A DNA stretch of 64,000 bases from an uncultured Pseudomonas sp. (GTDB taxonomy: Bacteria > Pseudomonadota > Gammaproteobacteria > Pseudomonadales > Pseudomonadaceae): positions 24,733-88,732 of the forward strand of contig NZ_CAJYVE010000028.1 of assembly GCF_913777995.1 (NCBI RefSeq). The letters are read 5' to 3'. Positions 8,944 through 18,090 of this stretch are shown here, piece by piece. Below the pieces are notes generated by a model. It saw only the letters and a list, made by a program, of their open reading frames with translations. It did no database searches and was not told where the DNA came from. How positions within the stretch are numbered: position 1 is the stretch's first letter; every line of letters begins with the position of its first letter. A program made the position numbers and the translations under genes.

Positions 8944-10946
8944 ACGGCAGCGCCGCCGAGCTGGGCCGGCCCATCACGCGCACCGCACTGACCTGGCTAT
9001 TGCTGGCCCAGGCGCTGATCATCGTCCCTTTCATCCCGCACATTCCCGTGCCGCTGGTGGGCCTGTGGCTGGTCTGCACGCTGTGGCGCATCCAGATTTT
9101 TCGCATGCGTGCGCGCATCCCGGGCACCTGGGTCAAGGCCGCCCTGATGGTCGGCACCGCCGGCGGAGTGTACCTGGCGCGGGGCAGCCTGGTGGGGTTG
9201 GAAGCCGGCGCGGCGCTGCTGATCGCCGCCTTCGTACTGAAGATGCTGGAGATGCACAGCCACCGTGATGCCCAGGTGCTGATCTTCCTGGGCTTTTTCT
9301 GCGTGCTGGTGGGCTACCTGTTCGAGAGTGCCCTGGGCTGGGCGCTGTTCACCCTGCTGCCGGTGACTACGCTGCTGGCGGCGATGATCGGCCTGCAGCG
9401 CAGCGACCCCAGCGGCCACCCGGCCGCCTCGCTGCGCCTGGCGGTGAAGCTGGTTGTACAGGCGGTGCCGCTGATGCTGGTGCTGTTTCTGTTCTTTCCG
9501 CGCCTGGACCCGCTGTGGTCGTTGCCGCAGCCCAGCAACAAGGGCCTTACCGGGCTTTCCGACAGCATGTCGCCGGGGGATATCGCCGAGCTGGGACGTT
9601 CCTCGGCGCTGGTATTCCGTGCCAGCTTCGAGGGCGACCTGCCGCCACGCGAGCGTCTGTACTGGCGTAGCCTGACCCTCGACCTGTTCGATGGCCGGCG
9701 CTGGTCGCAGTCACCGCAGACGCAGAGTGTGCAGTTTCCCGACTGGCAAAAGGACGGCGCGCCGCTGGCCTACAGCATTGTCATGGAGCCCAGTGGCAAG
9801 CCCTGGCTGCCGAGCCTCGACGTGGCCCAGACCGATCAGCCTGACGTACGCCTGATGGGCGACTTTCGTCTGCAGCGCCGCCGCCCGGTGAGTCAGTCGC
9901 TGATGTACAACGTGAAGTCCTGGCCTGAAGCCGTGCGCGACCTGCAGCCGGGGGAGGGCGTGCAGCATCAGGCGCTGCAACTGCCGGCGCGGGGCAACCC
10001 GCAGGCGCGCCAATGGGCGGCTGACCTGCATCGACGCTACCCGCAAGCCGACCGACTGGTCGGGGCGCTGCTCGACACCTTCCGCCAGCCGCCTTACCGC
10101 TATACCCTCAAACCGCCGGTGCTGGGGCCGGACAGTGTCGATGATTTTCTGTTCAACAGCCGCCAGGGCTTCTGCGCCCACTATGCCGGCGCCATGGTCT
10201 TCGTGCTGCGCGCCGCCGGTATCCCGGCGCGTGTAGTGGCCGGCTACCAGGGCGGCGAACTCAATCCCGAAGGCGAGTACCTGACCATACGCCAGTTCGA
10301 CGCGCATGCCTGGGTCGAATACTGGCAGCCGGGGCGTGGCTGGCTGAGCGTCGACCCGACTGCCGCCGTAGCGCCGTTGCGCATCGAGCAAGGCCTGGAG
10401 CAGGCCCTGGCCGCCGACGAAGCCTTCCTGGCCGATGCCCCGATGTCGGTGCTGCGCTATCGCCACGTGCCGTGGGTCAACGCGCTGCGTCTGAGCTGGG
10501 ACAATCTCAACTACAGCTGGCAGCGCTGGGTGCTGGGCTACCAGGGGCAGCAGCAGTTGCAGATACTCGACCGCTGGTTTTCCGGTTGGCAGGCGCTGGC
10601 CTTTCTGGGCGGCTTGCTGCTGAGCCTGGGGCTGGCCGCGCTGTGGCTGTTCAAACCGTGGCTGCGTGAAAGCGACGCGCAACTTCGGCTGTTCAATACG
10701 TTCGAACGCTTGTTGGCGCAGCACGGACTGCAACGCCTGCCGGGCGAGGGGGCCCAGGCATTCGGCGAGCGGGCGGCTCGTCATTTTCCAAGGCAGGCCG
10801 GCGCCATAACGGCGTTCACCGGACAATTCGTGGCGTTGCGCTACGCCGCGCCTGCCAGCTCGTTGCACGGCCTGCGCCGCGCGCTCAAGGATGTGCGTCG
10901 TCAATTGCCATGGCGACGGGCTGCTGGCAAGACCACAGAATCCTGA
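8940..10946 (+). CDS. tgpA: TgpA-type membrane protein with periplasmic transglutaminase domain
   Basis: A 668-residue inner-membrane protein. About five helices occupy the first 190 residues. A periplasmic transglutaminase-like domain follows, then one more helix at about 547-567 and a cytoplasmic C-terminal tail. The catalytic triad is intact: Cys412 in GFCAHYAG, His456 in FDAHAWVEYW and Asp472 in SVDPTAA. P. aeruginosa TgpA has the same architecture and is reported to be essential. The ATG at 8940 overlaps the end of the DUF58 gene (ATGA-type), which makes MoxR-DUF58-TgpA a coupled operon. The cross-linked substrate is not known to me. Confidence 0.9.
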   Translation: MNGSAAELGRPITRTALTWLLLAQALIIVPFIPHIPVPLVGLWLVCTLWRIQIFRMRARIPGTWVKAALMVGTAGGVYLARGSLVGLEAGAALLIAAFVLKMLEMHSHRDAQVLIFLGFFCVLVGYLFESALGWALFTLLPVTTLLAAMIGLQRSDPSGHPAASLRLAVKLVVQAVPLMLVLFLFFPRLDPLWSLPQPSNKGLTGLSDSMSPGDIAELGRSSALVFRASFEGDLPPRERLYWRSLTLDLFDGRRWSQSPQTQSVQFPDWQKDGAPLAYSIVMEPSGKPWLPSLDVAQTDQPDVRLMGDFRLQRRRPVSQSLMYNVKSWPEAVRDLQPGEGVQHQALQLPARGNPQARQWAADLHRRYPQADRLVGALLDTFRQPPYRYTLKPPVLGPDSVDDFLFNSRQGFCAHYAGAMVFVLRAAGIPARVVAGYQGGELNPEGEYLTIRQFDAHAWVEYWQPGRGWLSVDPTAAVAPLRIEQGLEQALAADEAFLADAPMSVLRYRHVPWVNALRLSWDNLNYSWQRWVLGYQGQQQLQILDRWFSGWQALAFLGGLLLSLGLAALWLFKPWLRESDAQLRLFNTFERLLAQHGLQRLPGEGAQAFGERAARHFPRQAGAITAFTGQFVALRYAAPASSLHGLRRALKDVRRQLPWRRAAGKTTES

Positions 10947-10959
10947 GCGGGGGTAGATC

Positions 10960-11727
10960 ATGACATCGATGGTGGGGCATCTGATTGCCGAAGTCCTGGC
11001 GCTGGAAGTGCGCCTGTTTGCCTGCCAGGCACGCCTGGCGGTTTCCACTGACAGCGAGGCCTTGCACGACCTGCGTACCACGGTACGTCGTCTGCGCAGC
11101 GTGTTGCGACCCTTGCGGGGAATTGACGGGGTCGACGAACTGGAAGACGCGGCGCGGGAGGTCGGGCGCGTAACCACACCGTTGCGTGACCAGCAGGTGC
11201 TGTGCGAATACCTCAATGCGCACGGCTGGCAGAGCCTGGCCAGGCCACGTGACCAGCATCTGCAGCAGACCTGTCCGAAAGTGGCCCTGAGCCCGGAACT
11301 CAAGCGTCTGTTCGAACGGCTGGGCAAGTTCCCTGAACGGCTGCGCGAGCAGCAGCGCGAAGGGCATTTGCGCGGCCTGCGCAGACGCATCGGAAAGCGC
11401 CTGGACAAGCAATGGGACAAGCTGCGCGAGGCGATGGCCGATCCCGAGCATGATCGGCATCACCTGCGCCTGCTGATCAAGCGGGTACGCTACGCCGCCG
11501 AAGTCTATCCAAGGCTCAGCCATCAACCGTCCGGCATGGCGGCTCATCTCAAGCGCGCGCAAGGTGCCCTGGGCGATTGGCACGACCGTCTGCAATGGCT
11601 GGCCCTGGCCGAGCGCCATGCAGACCTGGCGCCCTGTGTCGCGCTGTGGCAGTCCGGTATCGAAGAAGCGCAGCGGCACTCGGATATCGCCTTGCAACGC
11701 CTCGGGCAAGCCTGTTTCGAGGCCTGA
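10960..11727 (+). CDS. CHAD domain protein
   Basis: A 255-residue all-helical protein of the CHAD family (conserved histidine alpha-helical domain). The family signature is visible: HDLRTTVRRLRSVLRPL near residues 29-45 and HHLRLLIKRVRYAAEVY near 167-183. Both have a His followed by spaced Arg/Lys that form a basic channel. CHAD proteins bind inorganic polyphosphate and are often fused to or next to CYTH triphosphatases. No CYTH gene is seen in this window. It begins 13 bp after tgpA and probably belongs to the same transcript. Confidence 0.85.
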   Translation: MTSMVGHLIAEVLALEVRLFACQARLAVSTDSEALHDLRTTVRRLRSVLRPLRGIDGVDELEDAAREVGRVTTPLRDQQVLCEYLNAHGWQSLARPRDQHLQQTCPKVALSPELKRLFERLGKFPERLREQQREGHLRGLRRRIGKRLDKQWDKLREAMADPEHDRHHLRLLIKRVRYAAEVYPRLSHQPSGMAAHLKRAQGALGDWHDRLQWLALAERHADLAPCVALWQSGIEEAQRHSDIALQRLGQACFEA

Positions 11728-11819
11728 GGCGGCATCAATGGCGTAAATGCCTTTTTGCAGTTGCAAGCGAGCTGGCTAAGCTGTGGCGGTCCTCAGACCA
11801 CAACGAAGCGGAGCCTTGC

Positions 11820-12617
11820 ATGAATTTCACCGACCTGTTGGCTGCAGCCGCTGACAATCCGGCAGCCGTGACCATTCCCACCGAGTGGGCCCAAGGACGG
11901 GCCAGCTTCGGCGGCCTGGTGGCTGCCTTGCAATACCAGACGATGCGCCGCCGGGTGGATGCCGCGCGCCAGGTGCGTTCACTGGCCATTACCTTCGTCG
12001 CGCCGGTCGCGCCCGAGGTGCCGGTCACCTTCGACGTGGAGATTCTGCGTGAGGGCTCGTCGGTAACCCAGGTGCTGGGGCGTGCCTCTCAGAATGGCCA
12101 GGTAACGACGCTGGTGCAGGGCAGCTTCGGCGTTTCACGGGATTCGGTGGTGCTGTACGGCCAGCCGCCGTGCTACGAGGGTGTCAAGCCGCGAGAGCAG
12201 AGCCCCGCGCTGCCATTCGTCAAAGGTGTGATGCCAGACTTCCTGCAGCATCTGGAAATCCACTGGGGCCTGGGCGGCCTGCCTTACAGCGGTGTTCCGG
12301 CGCCGGCCATCGGTGGCTATGTACGCCTGCGAGACTGCCAACCCGGCCCGCTGAACGAAGCTCATGTGCTGGCACTGGTCGACGCCTGGCCACCCGGCCT
12401 GCTGGGCTGGCTGAAGAAGCCGGCGCCGCACAGCTCACTGACCTGGACCATCGAGTTCATCCACCCGCAGCTGTCACTGACCACGCATGACTGGTGTATC
12501 TACCATGCCGAGGTCGAGCACGCCAATAACGGCTACGGACACACCGCTGCCACGCTGCACAGTCCGGAAGGGGAACTCATCGCCATCAGCCGACAGACCG
12601 TCACGGTGTTCGGCTGA
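11820..12617 (+). CDS. Acyl-CoA thioesterase-like double hotdog protein
   Basis: A 265-residue protein that reads as a TesB-like double-hotdog thioesterase. The N-terminal hotdog has WAQGRASFGGLVAALQY (about 23-39) followed by RSLAITFVAPVAP. The C-terminal hotdog includes HSSLTWTIEFIHP and a YGHTAATLHSPEG segment. Members hydrolyse acyl-CoA thioesters, but the chain-length preference cannot be read from sequence. The ATG at 11820 is preceded by GCGGAGCC. The in-frame extension upstream to 11577 overlaps the CHAD gene in another frame and is not credible. A strong hairpin follows the stop. Confidence 0.8.
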   Translation: MNFTDLLAAAADNPAAVTIPTEWAQGRASFGGLVAALQYQTMRRRVDAARQVRSLAITFVAPVAPEVPVTFDVEILREGSSVTQVLGRASQNGQVTTLVQGSFGVSRDSVVLYGQPPCYEGVKPREQSPALPFVKGVMPDFLQHLEIHWGLGGLPYSGVPAPAIGGYVRLRDCQPGPLNEAHVLALVDAWPPGLLGWLKKPAPHSSLTWTIEFIHPQLSLTTHDWCIYHAEVEHANNGYGHTAATLHSPEGELIAISRQTVTVFG

Positions 12618-12623
12618 GCCTTG

Positions 12624-12648
12624 CGGGCGCCACTGACTGTGGCGCCCG
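12624..12648. terminator. Hairpin between convergent genes, probable bidirectional terminator
   Basis: CGGGCGCCAC-TGACT-GTGGCGCCCG is a perfect 10-bp GC-rich stem with a 5-nt loop. It lies between the stops of the thioesterase gene and the convergent small membrane-protein gene. No T-run follows on either side, so termination efficiency is uncertain. Confidence 0.5.
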
Positions 12649-12651
12649 ACG

Positions 12652-13014
12652 TCAATGCCGGTGGCGTTCCTTCCAGGCGCGCCACCAGGCACCGCTGAGC
12701 AGAAAGCGCGGAAAGGTCACGAATTGTTCCATCAGCAGGCGACTGACCGCGTCTTTGCGGTTGGCGAACGGTTCGGGTGGCTGGCGCTCCAGGCGATGCC
12801 CATGGCCTTGCAGGCCCAGGGCGGCAATCAGCCCGATGACGCCTACGGCGATCGAGGTCAAGCTAAAGGACCACACACCGTCGAGCAGCAGCAGGGCCGC
12901 CAGAATGAACAGCGGGACTGCGAGCAGGTGCAAGGCCAGATTGGTGGAGTTGCGGTGGTTGGCGGCATAGCCGCGCCATTGCCAGGTGTGGAGGTTGGGA
13001 AGTCGCTTGGCCAT
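12652..13014 (-). CDS. Small membrane protein, DUF962/Mpo1-like
   Basis: A 120-residue protein with two hydrophobic helices (LALHLLAVPLFILAALLLL, then LTSIAVGVIGLIAALGLQGHG). It has the pattern NHxSTNLxLHLxAVP near residues 19-34, a His in HGHRLER, and basic flanks. Spaced His and Asn around a membrane hairpin resemble the Mpo1-like (DUF962) 2-hydroxy fatty acid dioxygenase family. The match is by motif reading only, and the protein is shorter than yeast Mpo1. It is convergent with the thioesterase gene. Upstream lies a 305-bp repeat-rich gap. Confidence 0.5.
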   Translation of the reverse strand: MAKRLPNLHTWQWRGYAANHRNSTNLALHLLAVPLFILAALLLLDGVWSFSLTSIAVGVIGLIAALGLQGHGHRLERQPPEPFANRKDAVSRLLMEQFVTFPRFLLSGAWWRAWKERHRH

Positions 13015-13121
13015 ACTGCAGTCCTCTTCAAGACATGACCGCGTACCGTGTGCGGTCGGATGTGTGAAGTCTAGGTCGACTGCAAGTGGCTGGCGAATCG
13101 AGGTTGGCTATAGGGCTTATA

Positions 13122-13288
13122 GCAATACAGGTTCGTTAAGCGCCTGGCTTGTGGGAGCGAGCTTGCTCGCGAAAAGCTGGCAAAGTCGCTGATTTTGCTG
13201 TGAAGTTGACGCCGCCTTCGCGAGCAAGCTCGCTCCCACAGCCTAACTGACCTGTATTGCGGCTAAGGCCAATACTGGTCAGTTAGGC
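13122..13288. repeat. Composite repeat: REP pair inside 20-bp inverted units
   Basis: This fills most of the 305-bp gene-free stretch 13015-13319. GTGGGAGCGAGCTTGCTCGC (from 13151, continuing to 13173) and its inverted copy (13217-13239) form a P. putida-type REP pair. Outside them GCAATACAGGT (13122-13132) pairs with ACCTGTATTGC (13250-13260). A 20-bp unit at 13241-13260 is then matched at 18 of 20 positions by an inverted copy at 13269-13288. I see no gene in the stretch. It separates the small membrane protein and chemoreceptor genes, which lie on the same strand. Confidence 0.8.
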
Positions 13289-13319
13289 CGGGCGGCTGCG
13301 GCTTTAGCCTTGCTGCGCT

Positions 13320-14795
13320 CTACAGTTTCAGGCGGCCAATGGACTTGTTCAGCTCGCCGGCCAGGGTCGCCAGGTCGCTGCTGGTGCTGGCCGAGTCGAC
13401 GGTCTGCGACACGGTGCGGTCAGTGACGTCGCGGATGCTCACCACTGCACGGTTCATGTCTTCGGCCACCTGGCTCTGCTGCTGGGCGGCCACCGCGATC
13501 TGGGTATTGCTTTCGCGCATCTGCGCCACCGCGTCGGCAATCGCGGCCAGGGCTTCGCCCGCTTCGCGCGCCTGCTGGACGCAGTCGTCGGCCTTGTGCG
13601 AGCTGTCCTGCATGAAATCCACGGCGTCCCGTGTACCGGCCTGCAAGTCGCCGATCATGCTGGTGATTTCATCGGTGGAGGTCTGCACGCGCTTGGCCAG
13701 GTTACGCACTTCATCGGCCACCACGGCGAAGCCCTGGCCCATTTCGCCAGCCCGTGCCGCCTCGATGGCGGCGTTGAGGGCCAGCAGGTTGGTCTGCTCG
13801 GCGATGCTGTGGATCACGCTGACCACGCCACTGATCTTCTGGCTGTCTTCGGCCAGGCGCTGGATCATCTCGGCGGTCTGTTGCACGCCACTGGACAGTC
13901 CGGAGATGGACAGCTGAACGCGGTCGACCACTTCCTTGCCGCTGCCCGCAAGGCGGTCGGCGGTCTGCGACTGGTCACGGGTGGTGGTGGCATGCTGGGC
14001 AATGTGGTGGACGGTCGCCGACATCTCGTTGATCGCGGTAGCGACCTGATCGGTTTCGCTCTGCTGGCCGAGCATGCCCCGGCGTACGTCGCTCATGCCA
14101 CTGGCCAGGTTGGCAGCGCCCTGGTCGAGCCGCGCGGCGGTCTGCGACACGGTGTTGACCACGCGCTGGTAGCCGGCCTGCATGGCATTGAAGGCCTTGG
14201 TCATCTGGCCCACTTCATCTTCGCTGCCGCCCGGCGCCCGCGCCGACAGGTCACCGCTGCGTTCGACATGCAGCATCACATCCTTGAGAGCGTTGAGCTG
14301 GCTGAGCAGGAAGCGGATCAGCAACTGCGAAGCGCAGAGCATCAGCACCATGAGCAGGAACACCGCCACCGCATACTGCACGAAGCGTTCGAACAGCAAT
14401 TGTTCGATGCTCGGCGCATAGGCCGGGACCGCCAGGCGCTGGCCATCGCTGCGCGCTACCACCTGGGCACCGTAGAGAGTGCGGTCCTTGAGGGGCTGGT
14501 TCAGCTCGACCCAGCCGCTGGCCGAAGCCAGCGCCTGCAGCGGCTGGCCGTTCAGGCTCGGGGTCTGGCCGGCCGTGTAGCTGAGGACCTCGCTGGCGCC
14601 TGGCAGCGGCTGGCCGACGGGCCAGGCCGCCAGCAGACGGGCCTGGCCTTGCGCAGCCTGCTGCGCCAGTTCCTGGCGGGTCTGCTGCTCCAGGTGCAAG
14701 GCGTAGAGCACCAGCATCAGTGTCGTGAAAAAGGCCACCGTGTTGACGGCCCAGAACTTGTACTTCAATGAGAGGTTGCTAAGCCATGAGCCCAT
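13320..14795 (-). CDS. Methyl-accepting chemotaxis protein
   Basis: A 491-residue transmembrane chemoreceptor. TM1 covers about residues 14-33 and TM2 about 145-167, with a short periplasmic sensor of roughly 110 residues between them. A HAMP domain follows. The signalling hairpin carries the invariant tip [19 protein letters not shown], then [15 protein letters not shown], the CheA/CheW contact site. The ligand cannot be read from the sequence. The start at 14795 ([14 protein letters not shown]) was chosen over an upstream in-frame ATG at 14834 because TM1 follows at the usual distance and AGAAGAAGA lies just upstream. It is followed at its 3' side by the composite repeat. Confidence 0.93.
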   Translation of the reverse strand: MGSWLSNLSLKYKFWAVNTVAFFTTLMLVLYALHLEQQTRQELAQQAAQGQARLLAAWPVGQPLPGASEVLSYTAGQTPSLNGQPLQALASASGWVELNQPLKDRTLYGAQVVARSDGQRLAVPAYAPSIEQLLFERFVQYAVAVFLLMVLMLCASQLLIRFLLSQLNALKDVMLHVERSGDLSARAPGGSEDEVGQMTKAFNAMQAGYQRVVNTVSQTAARLDQGAANLASGMSDVRRGMLGQQSETDQVATAINEMSATVHHIAQHATTTRDQSQTADRLAGSGKEVVDRVQLSISGLSSGVQQTAEMIQRLAEDSQKISGVVSVIHSIAEQTNLLALNAAIEAARAGEMGQGFAVVADEVRNLAKRVQTSTDEITSMIGDLQAGTRDAVDFMQDSSHKADDCVQQAREAGEALAAIADAVAQMRESNTQIAVAAQQQSQVAEDMNRAVVSIRDVTDRTVSQTVDSASTSSDLATLAGELNKSIGRLKL

Positions 14796-14855
14796 GATTG
14801 GTCTTCTTCTGCTCGTCGTGAGAGGTGATCGCAAGGTAATAGCACCTTGCCTCAG

Positions 14856-15707
14856 TCAGTCCTTGGAGGCTTGATCTGCATCAATGAAGCTGCAGCTTTC
14901 ATCTGTGGCCAACGGCAGCCCGAAAAAGCGCCGGGCACAGGCCGTGGTATGGCGGGCCAGTGCCTCTGGACTTTCGCCGCGATGCAGGGCCACTTCACGC
15001 AGCACTTCGGGCAGAAATGCCGGCTCGTTGCGGCCATTCTTCGGCTTGGGGCGCAGGCTGCGCGGCAGCAGCCAAGGCGCATCGCTTTCCAGCATCAGCC
15101 GGCCTTCAGGAATGTCGCGCATCAGCGGATGCAAATGAGTGCCACGGCGCTCGTCGCAGATCCAGCCGGTGATGCCGATATGCAGGTCGAGGTCGAGGTA
15201 GCGATACAGGGCCTGCTTGTCACCGGTGAAGCAATGCACCACGGCGGCAGGCAAGTGGTCGCGGTAGTCACGCAGGATCCCCAGCAGACGTTCGCTGGCA
15301 TCGCGCTCATGCAAAAACACCGGGCGCTGCAGCTGCGCCGCCAGGGCCAGTTGGGCATGCAGGGCGCTTTCCTGCTGGGGGCGGGGCGAGAAGTCACGGT
15401 TGAAATCCAGCCCGCATTCGCCGACCGCGCGCACCCTGTCGTGCTGCAGCAGGGCCTTGAGCTGGCCTTCGCTGTCGGCGTTCCAGTCGCTGGCGTGATG
15501 CGGGTGGAAACCGGCGGTGCAGAACAGTCGCTGAGCGGACTCATCGAGTTCGAGACACAGGGCCAGACTCTCTTCGCTGCAGGCCAGGTCGGTGCCGGTC
15601 AGCACCAGTTGCGCGACCCCGGCAGCGAGGGCTCGCTGCAGGACCGCCTGTCGGTCGGTGGCAAAGCTGGCGTTGGTCAGGTTGACGCCGATATCGATCA
15701 ATTGCAT
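14856..15707 (-). CDS. tatD: TatD family metal-dependent DNase
   Basis: A 283-residue TIM-barrel metallohydrolase. The N-terminus [12 protein letters not shown] replaces the usual HxH motif exactly as in true TatD, rather than the YcfH/YjjV paralogues. Further metal and catalytic positions are [32 protein letters not shown] and [10 protein letters not shown]. TatD of E. coli is a cytosolic 3'-5' exonuclease linked to DNA fragmentation and repair, and it is not needed for Tat export. AGGTGAAACC precedes the ATG at 15707, so it was preferred to 15725. The gene is about 20 residues longer than E. coli TatD. Confidence 0.88.
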   Translation of the reverse strand: MQLIDIGVNLTNASFATDRQAVLQRALAAGVAQLVLTGTDLACSEESLALCLELDESAQRLFCTAGFHPHHASDWNADSEGQLKALLQHDRVRAVGECGLDFNRDFSPRPQQESALHAQLALAAQLQRPVFLHERDASERLLGILRDYRDHLPAAVVHCFTGDKQALYRYLDLDLHIGITGWICDERRGTHLHPLMRDIPEGRLMLESDAPWLLPRSLRPKPKNGRNEPAFLPEVLREVALHRGESPEALARHTTACARRFFGLPLATDESCSFIDADQASKD

Positions 15708-15784
15708 GGTTTCACCTCTGGCCATATGCCCGGGAGCATACCAGAGCCTCTCGCTTTAACTGAAAGTGCTTTGCATTCAATACC

Positions 15785-15802
15785 TTGAACCGGTCGGTTC
15801 AA
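15785..15802. promoter_or_regulatory. Perfect 8-2-8 inverted repeat, possible operator
   Basis: TTGAACCG-GT-CGGTTCAA lies in the 194-bp gap between the divergent tatD and lytic transglycosylase genes. Its size, perfect symmetry and ACCGGTCGGT core resemble operators of TetR-type repressors. No regulator gene is adjacent, so the binding protein is unknown. A chance hairpin in the 5' untranslated region is the alternative. Confidence 0.4.
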
Positions 15803-15901
15803 CGCTTTTGGCAACAACCCAGGGGATCGAACGGCGTTTTTGCCGGTCATAGCGGTCCCTACTTGTCTGTCTATCTGTCTGGTTTGATCCACGGAGAGCG
15901 A

Positions 15902-17329
15902 ATGATCCGAGCCGCGCTATTGTCCATCGTCTGCCTGTCGGTCGCCGCTCCCCTGCTAGCCGACCCGCGCAAGCCCGTGCATAACGGCCCGCAGGCGGTA
16001 CACAAGCGCACTCAGGCCAGGGACCTGCCGGTCATCCGCAGCAGCAAGGTGCTGCGCGTGCTGGTCAACCAGAGCCGCAACAGCTCCGGCGACGTCAAGG
16101 GCCAGGAAGTCGGCATCGAATATGCCCGCCTGCAGGCCTTCGAAAAATTTCTCAATGCCCAGAACGGCGGCAAGCTGACCTTCAAGATCATTCCCAAGGC
16201 CAAGAACCAGCTGGTGGCGGCCTTGCTGCGCGGTGAAGGCGACCTGATCGCGCCGGGCGAACTGCTCGACACCAGCGACAAGGCCGTGGTGGCCAGCCGG
16301 CCCATCGTCGCCGATGTGCCGCTGGTGGTGGTCGGTAGCCGGGGGCAGCGCAGCTTCCGCCAGCTCGACCAGCTGTCCGGGCGGACCCTGAGCCTGCCCA
16401 CCGGCAGCGTGGCCGACGAAGCCCTGCATCGCCTCAACCAGGGCCTGGCGCAGCGCAAGCTGGCCCCGGTGCATATCGAATGGGTCGACCCGAGCCTGGC
16501 GGTAGAAGACGTGCTGGAAATGGTCGAGGCCGGGATCTACCCCATGACCCTGGTAGAGCAGCCGATCGCCGAACGCTGGGCGCGGGTGATGCCCAAGCTG
16601 CGCGTGGAGCGTAACCTGAAACTCCATACCGAAGGCAATATCGGCTGGTTCGTGCGCCAGGACGCCCCGCTGCTGCGCGAAAGCATGGACCGCTTCCTGG
16701 CCTCCTACCGTGCGCCCGGTAATCAGGACGCGGTGCTGGCCGCCGCCTACAAGCCGCTTTACCGGGTCAACAATCCGCTGGCTCGCGCCAACCTGCAGCG
16801 CCTCAAGGAGTTGCGACCGCTCCTGCAACGCCACGGCGAGGCTCAAGGCATCGATTGGCTGGACCTGGCGGCGCTGGCCTTCAAGGAATCCAAGCTCGAC
16901 CCGTCGGCCAAGGGCAGTGGCGGGGCGACTGGCCTGCTGCAGATTACGCCGTCGGCGGCGCGCCGCGTCGGGGTCGATAACATCAATAGCGCCGAAGGCA
17001 ACGTACAGGCCGCCGCGCGCTACATGGCGCTGATTCAGCGCAAGTTCTTCGCCAGCCCGAGAATCAATGAGCGCGAGCGCATGGCTTTCGTCCTGGCCGC
17101 CTACAACCTCGGGCCGGAGCAGGTCCAGGCACTGCGCCAGGAGGCACGCCGCCGGGGCTTGAACGCAGACCAATGGTTCTTCCAGACCGAGCGGGTGGCC
17201 ATGGAGAAGAAAGGCACCGGTGTGGTGACCTTCGTCAACAGCGTGAACAAGTACTACCTGGCCTTCGATCGCCAGCGCGAATCCCTGGAGCAGGCTCCGG
17301 CGGGGCGCAAGTACGTCACGCGAAACTGA
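15902..17329 (+). CDS. MltF-like membrane-associated lytic transglycosylase
   Basis: A 475-residue periplasmic protein with an N-terminal signal peptide (about 1-20, AALLSIVCLSVAAPLLA). A solute-binding (SBP_bac_3-type) domain spans about 45-270. A C-terminal SLT domain has catalytic Glu329 in AFKESKLDPSAKGSGGATG, followed by GLLQITPSAARRVGV and AAYNLGPEQV. MltF-type enzymes cleave the MurNAc-GlcNAc bond of peptidoglycan to 1,6-anhydro products. It is probably a paralogue rather than the canonical mltF. The ATG at 15902 follows GGAGAGCGA. The in-frame extension to 15785 would place 39 residues before the signal peptide and was rejected. Confidence 0.88.
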   Translation: MIRAALLSIVCLSVAAPLLADPRKPVHNGPQAVHKRTQARDLPVIRSSKVLRVLVNQSRNSSGDVKGQEVGIEYARLQAFEKFLNAQNGGKLTFKIIPKAKNQLVAALLRGEGDLIAPGELLDTSDKAVVASRPIVADVPLVVVGSRGQRSFRQLDQLSGRTLSLPTGSVADEALHRLNQGLAQRKLAPVHIEWVDPSLAVEDVLEMVEAGIYPMTLVEQPIAERWARVMPKLRVERNLKLHTEGNIGWFVRQDAPLLRESMDRFLASYRAPGNQDAVLAAAYKPLYRVNNPLARANLQRLKELRPLLQRHGEAQGIDWLDLAALAFKESKLDPSAKGSGGATGLLQITPSAARRVGVDNINSAEGNVQAAARYMALIQRKFFASPRINERERMAFVLAAYNLGPEQVQALRQEARRRGLNADQWFFQTERVAMEKKGTGVVTFVNSVNKYYLAFDRQRESLEQAPAGRKYVTRN

Positions 17330-17431
17330 TCTATAAATTAGATAATTACGTCGCATTAATTGCGGTATTCATATTGGTTTGTTCGATTATGATGGCGCCA
17401 TTCCCGCTCATCACTCCTTGGAATCGCCACT

Positions 17432-17872
17432 ATGAAAAAGCTCCTCAACACTGTTGTCTCCACCCGCGCCGGCCTGGGCCTCACCGCCATCCGCCTGGTC
17501 GTCGGGATCATCTTCATCGCCCACGGCAGCCAGAAGCTGTTTGGCGCATTCGGTGGCTACGGCCTGGAAGGCACCGCACAGTGGATGGCAAGCATCGGCC
17601 TGACCCCGGGCTACCTGATGGCGCTGCTGTCTGGCAGTGCCGAGTTCTTCGGCGGCCTGGCTGTGCTCATCGGCCTGCTGGCGCGCCCGGCTGCGGCGGT
17701 GCTGATCTTCCTGCTGCTGGTGGCGATCATCAGCGTGCACCTGGCCAACGGCCTGTTCATGGCCAACAACGGCTACGAGTTCGCCCTGGCCCTGCTGGGC
17801 GGTGCGGTCGCGGTACTGTTCGAAGGCGCCGGCAAGTTGTCGGTGGACCGCGCCATCGCCGCGCGGGTCTGA
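17432..17872 (+). CDS. DoxX family membrane protein
   Basis: A 146-residue protein with four hydrophobic helices and the family start RLVVGIIFIAHGSQKLFGAF. Next comes YLMALLSGSAEFFGGLAVLIGLLARPAA. DoxX/YphA-type proteins are small inner-membrane proteins, linked in some bacteria to thiol or thiosulfate redox stress, but without a settled biochemical role. The 100 bp upstream are markedly AT-rich for this genome (TCTATAAATTAGATAATTACG) and include TATGAT, consistent with a promoter. The gene appears monocistronic. Confidence 0.85.
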   Translation: MKKLLNTVVSTRAGLGLTAIRLVVGIIFIAHGSQKLFGAFGGYGLEGTAQWMASIGLTPGYLMALLSGSAEFFGGLAVLIGLLARPAAAVLIFLLLVAIISVHLANGLFMANNGYEFALALLGGAVAVLFEGAGKLSVDRAIAARV

Positions 17873-18042
17873 ACCCTGCAGCCGTTCCTGAACCAGTGGC
17901 TGGCCCGGCTTTCCGGGACCGGCCACAAGCAGTGCTTGCATTGCCGTGATTGCTGGCCCTAAGATGGCCACCAGCGCCGATTTAACAACTACTTGCGGGG
18001 CGCCGGCCTAGGCCAAATACCGCTAAAACGTTGGTTCGGTGT

Positions 18043-18081
18043 CGCCTCCCACCGCTGCCCAGCGGAAACTGTGAGGCGGAG
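18043..18081 (+). promoter_or_regulatory. Leader hairpin that pairs the ribosome-binding site
   Basis: CGCCTC (18043-18048) is complementary to GAGGCG (18073-18078). GAGGCG is the core of the ribosome-binding site GAGGCGGAG of the next gene (ATG at 18091). Between them CCGC (18052-18055) pairs with GCGG (18062-18065) as an inner stem. The arrangement would hide the ribosome site when folded. No known riboswitch class was recognised. Confidence 0.4.
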
Positions 18082-18090
18082 AACACTGTC

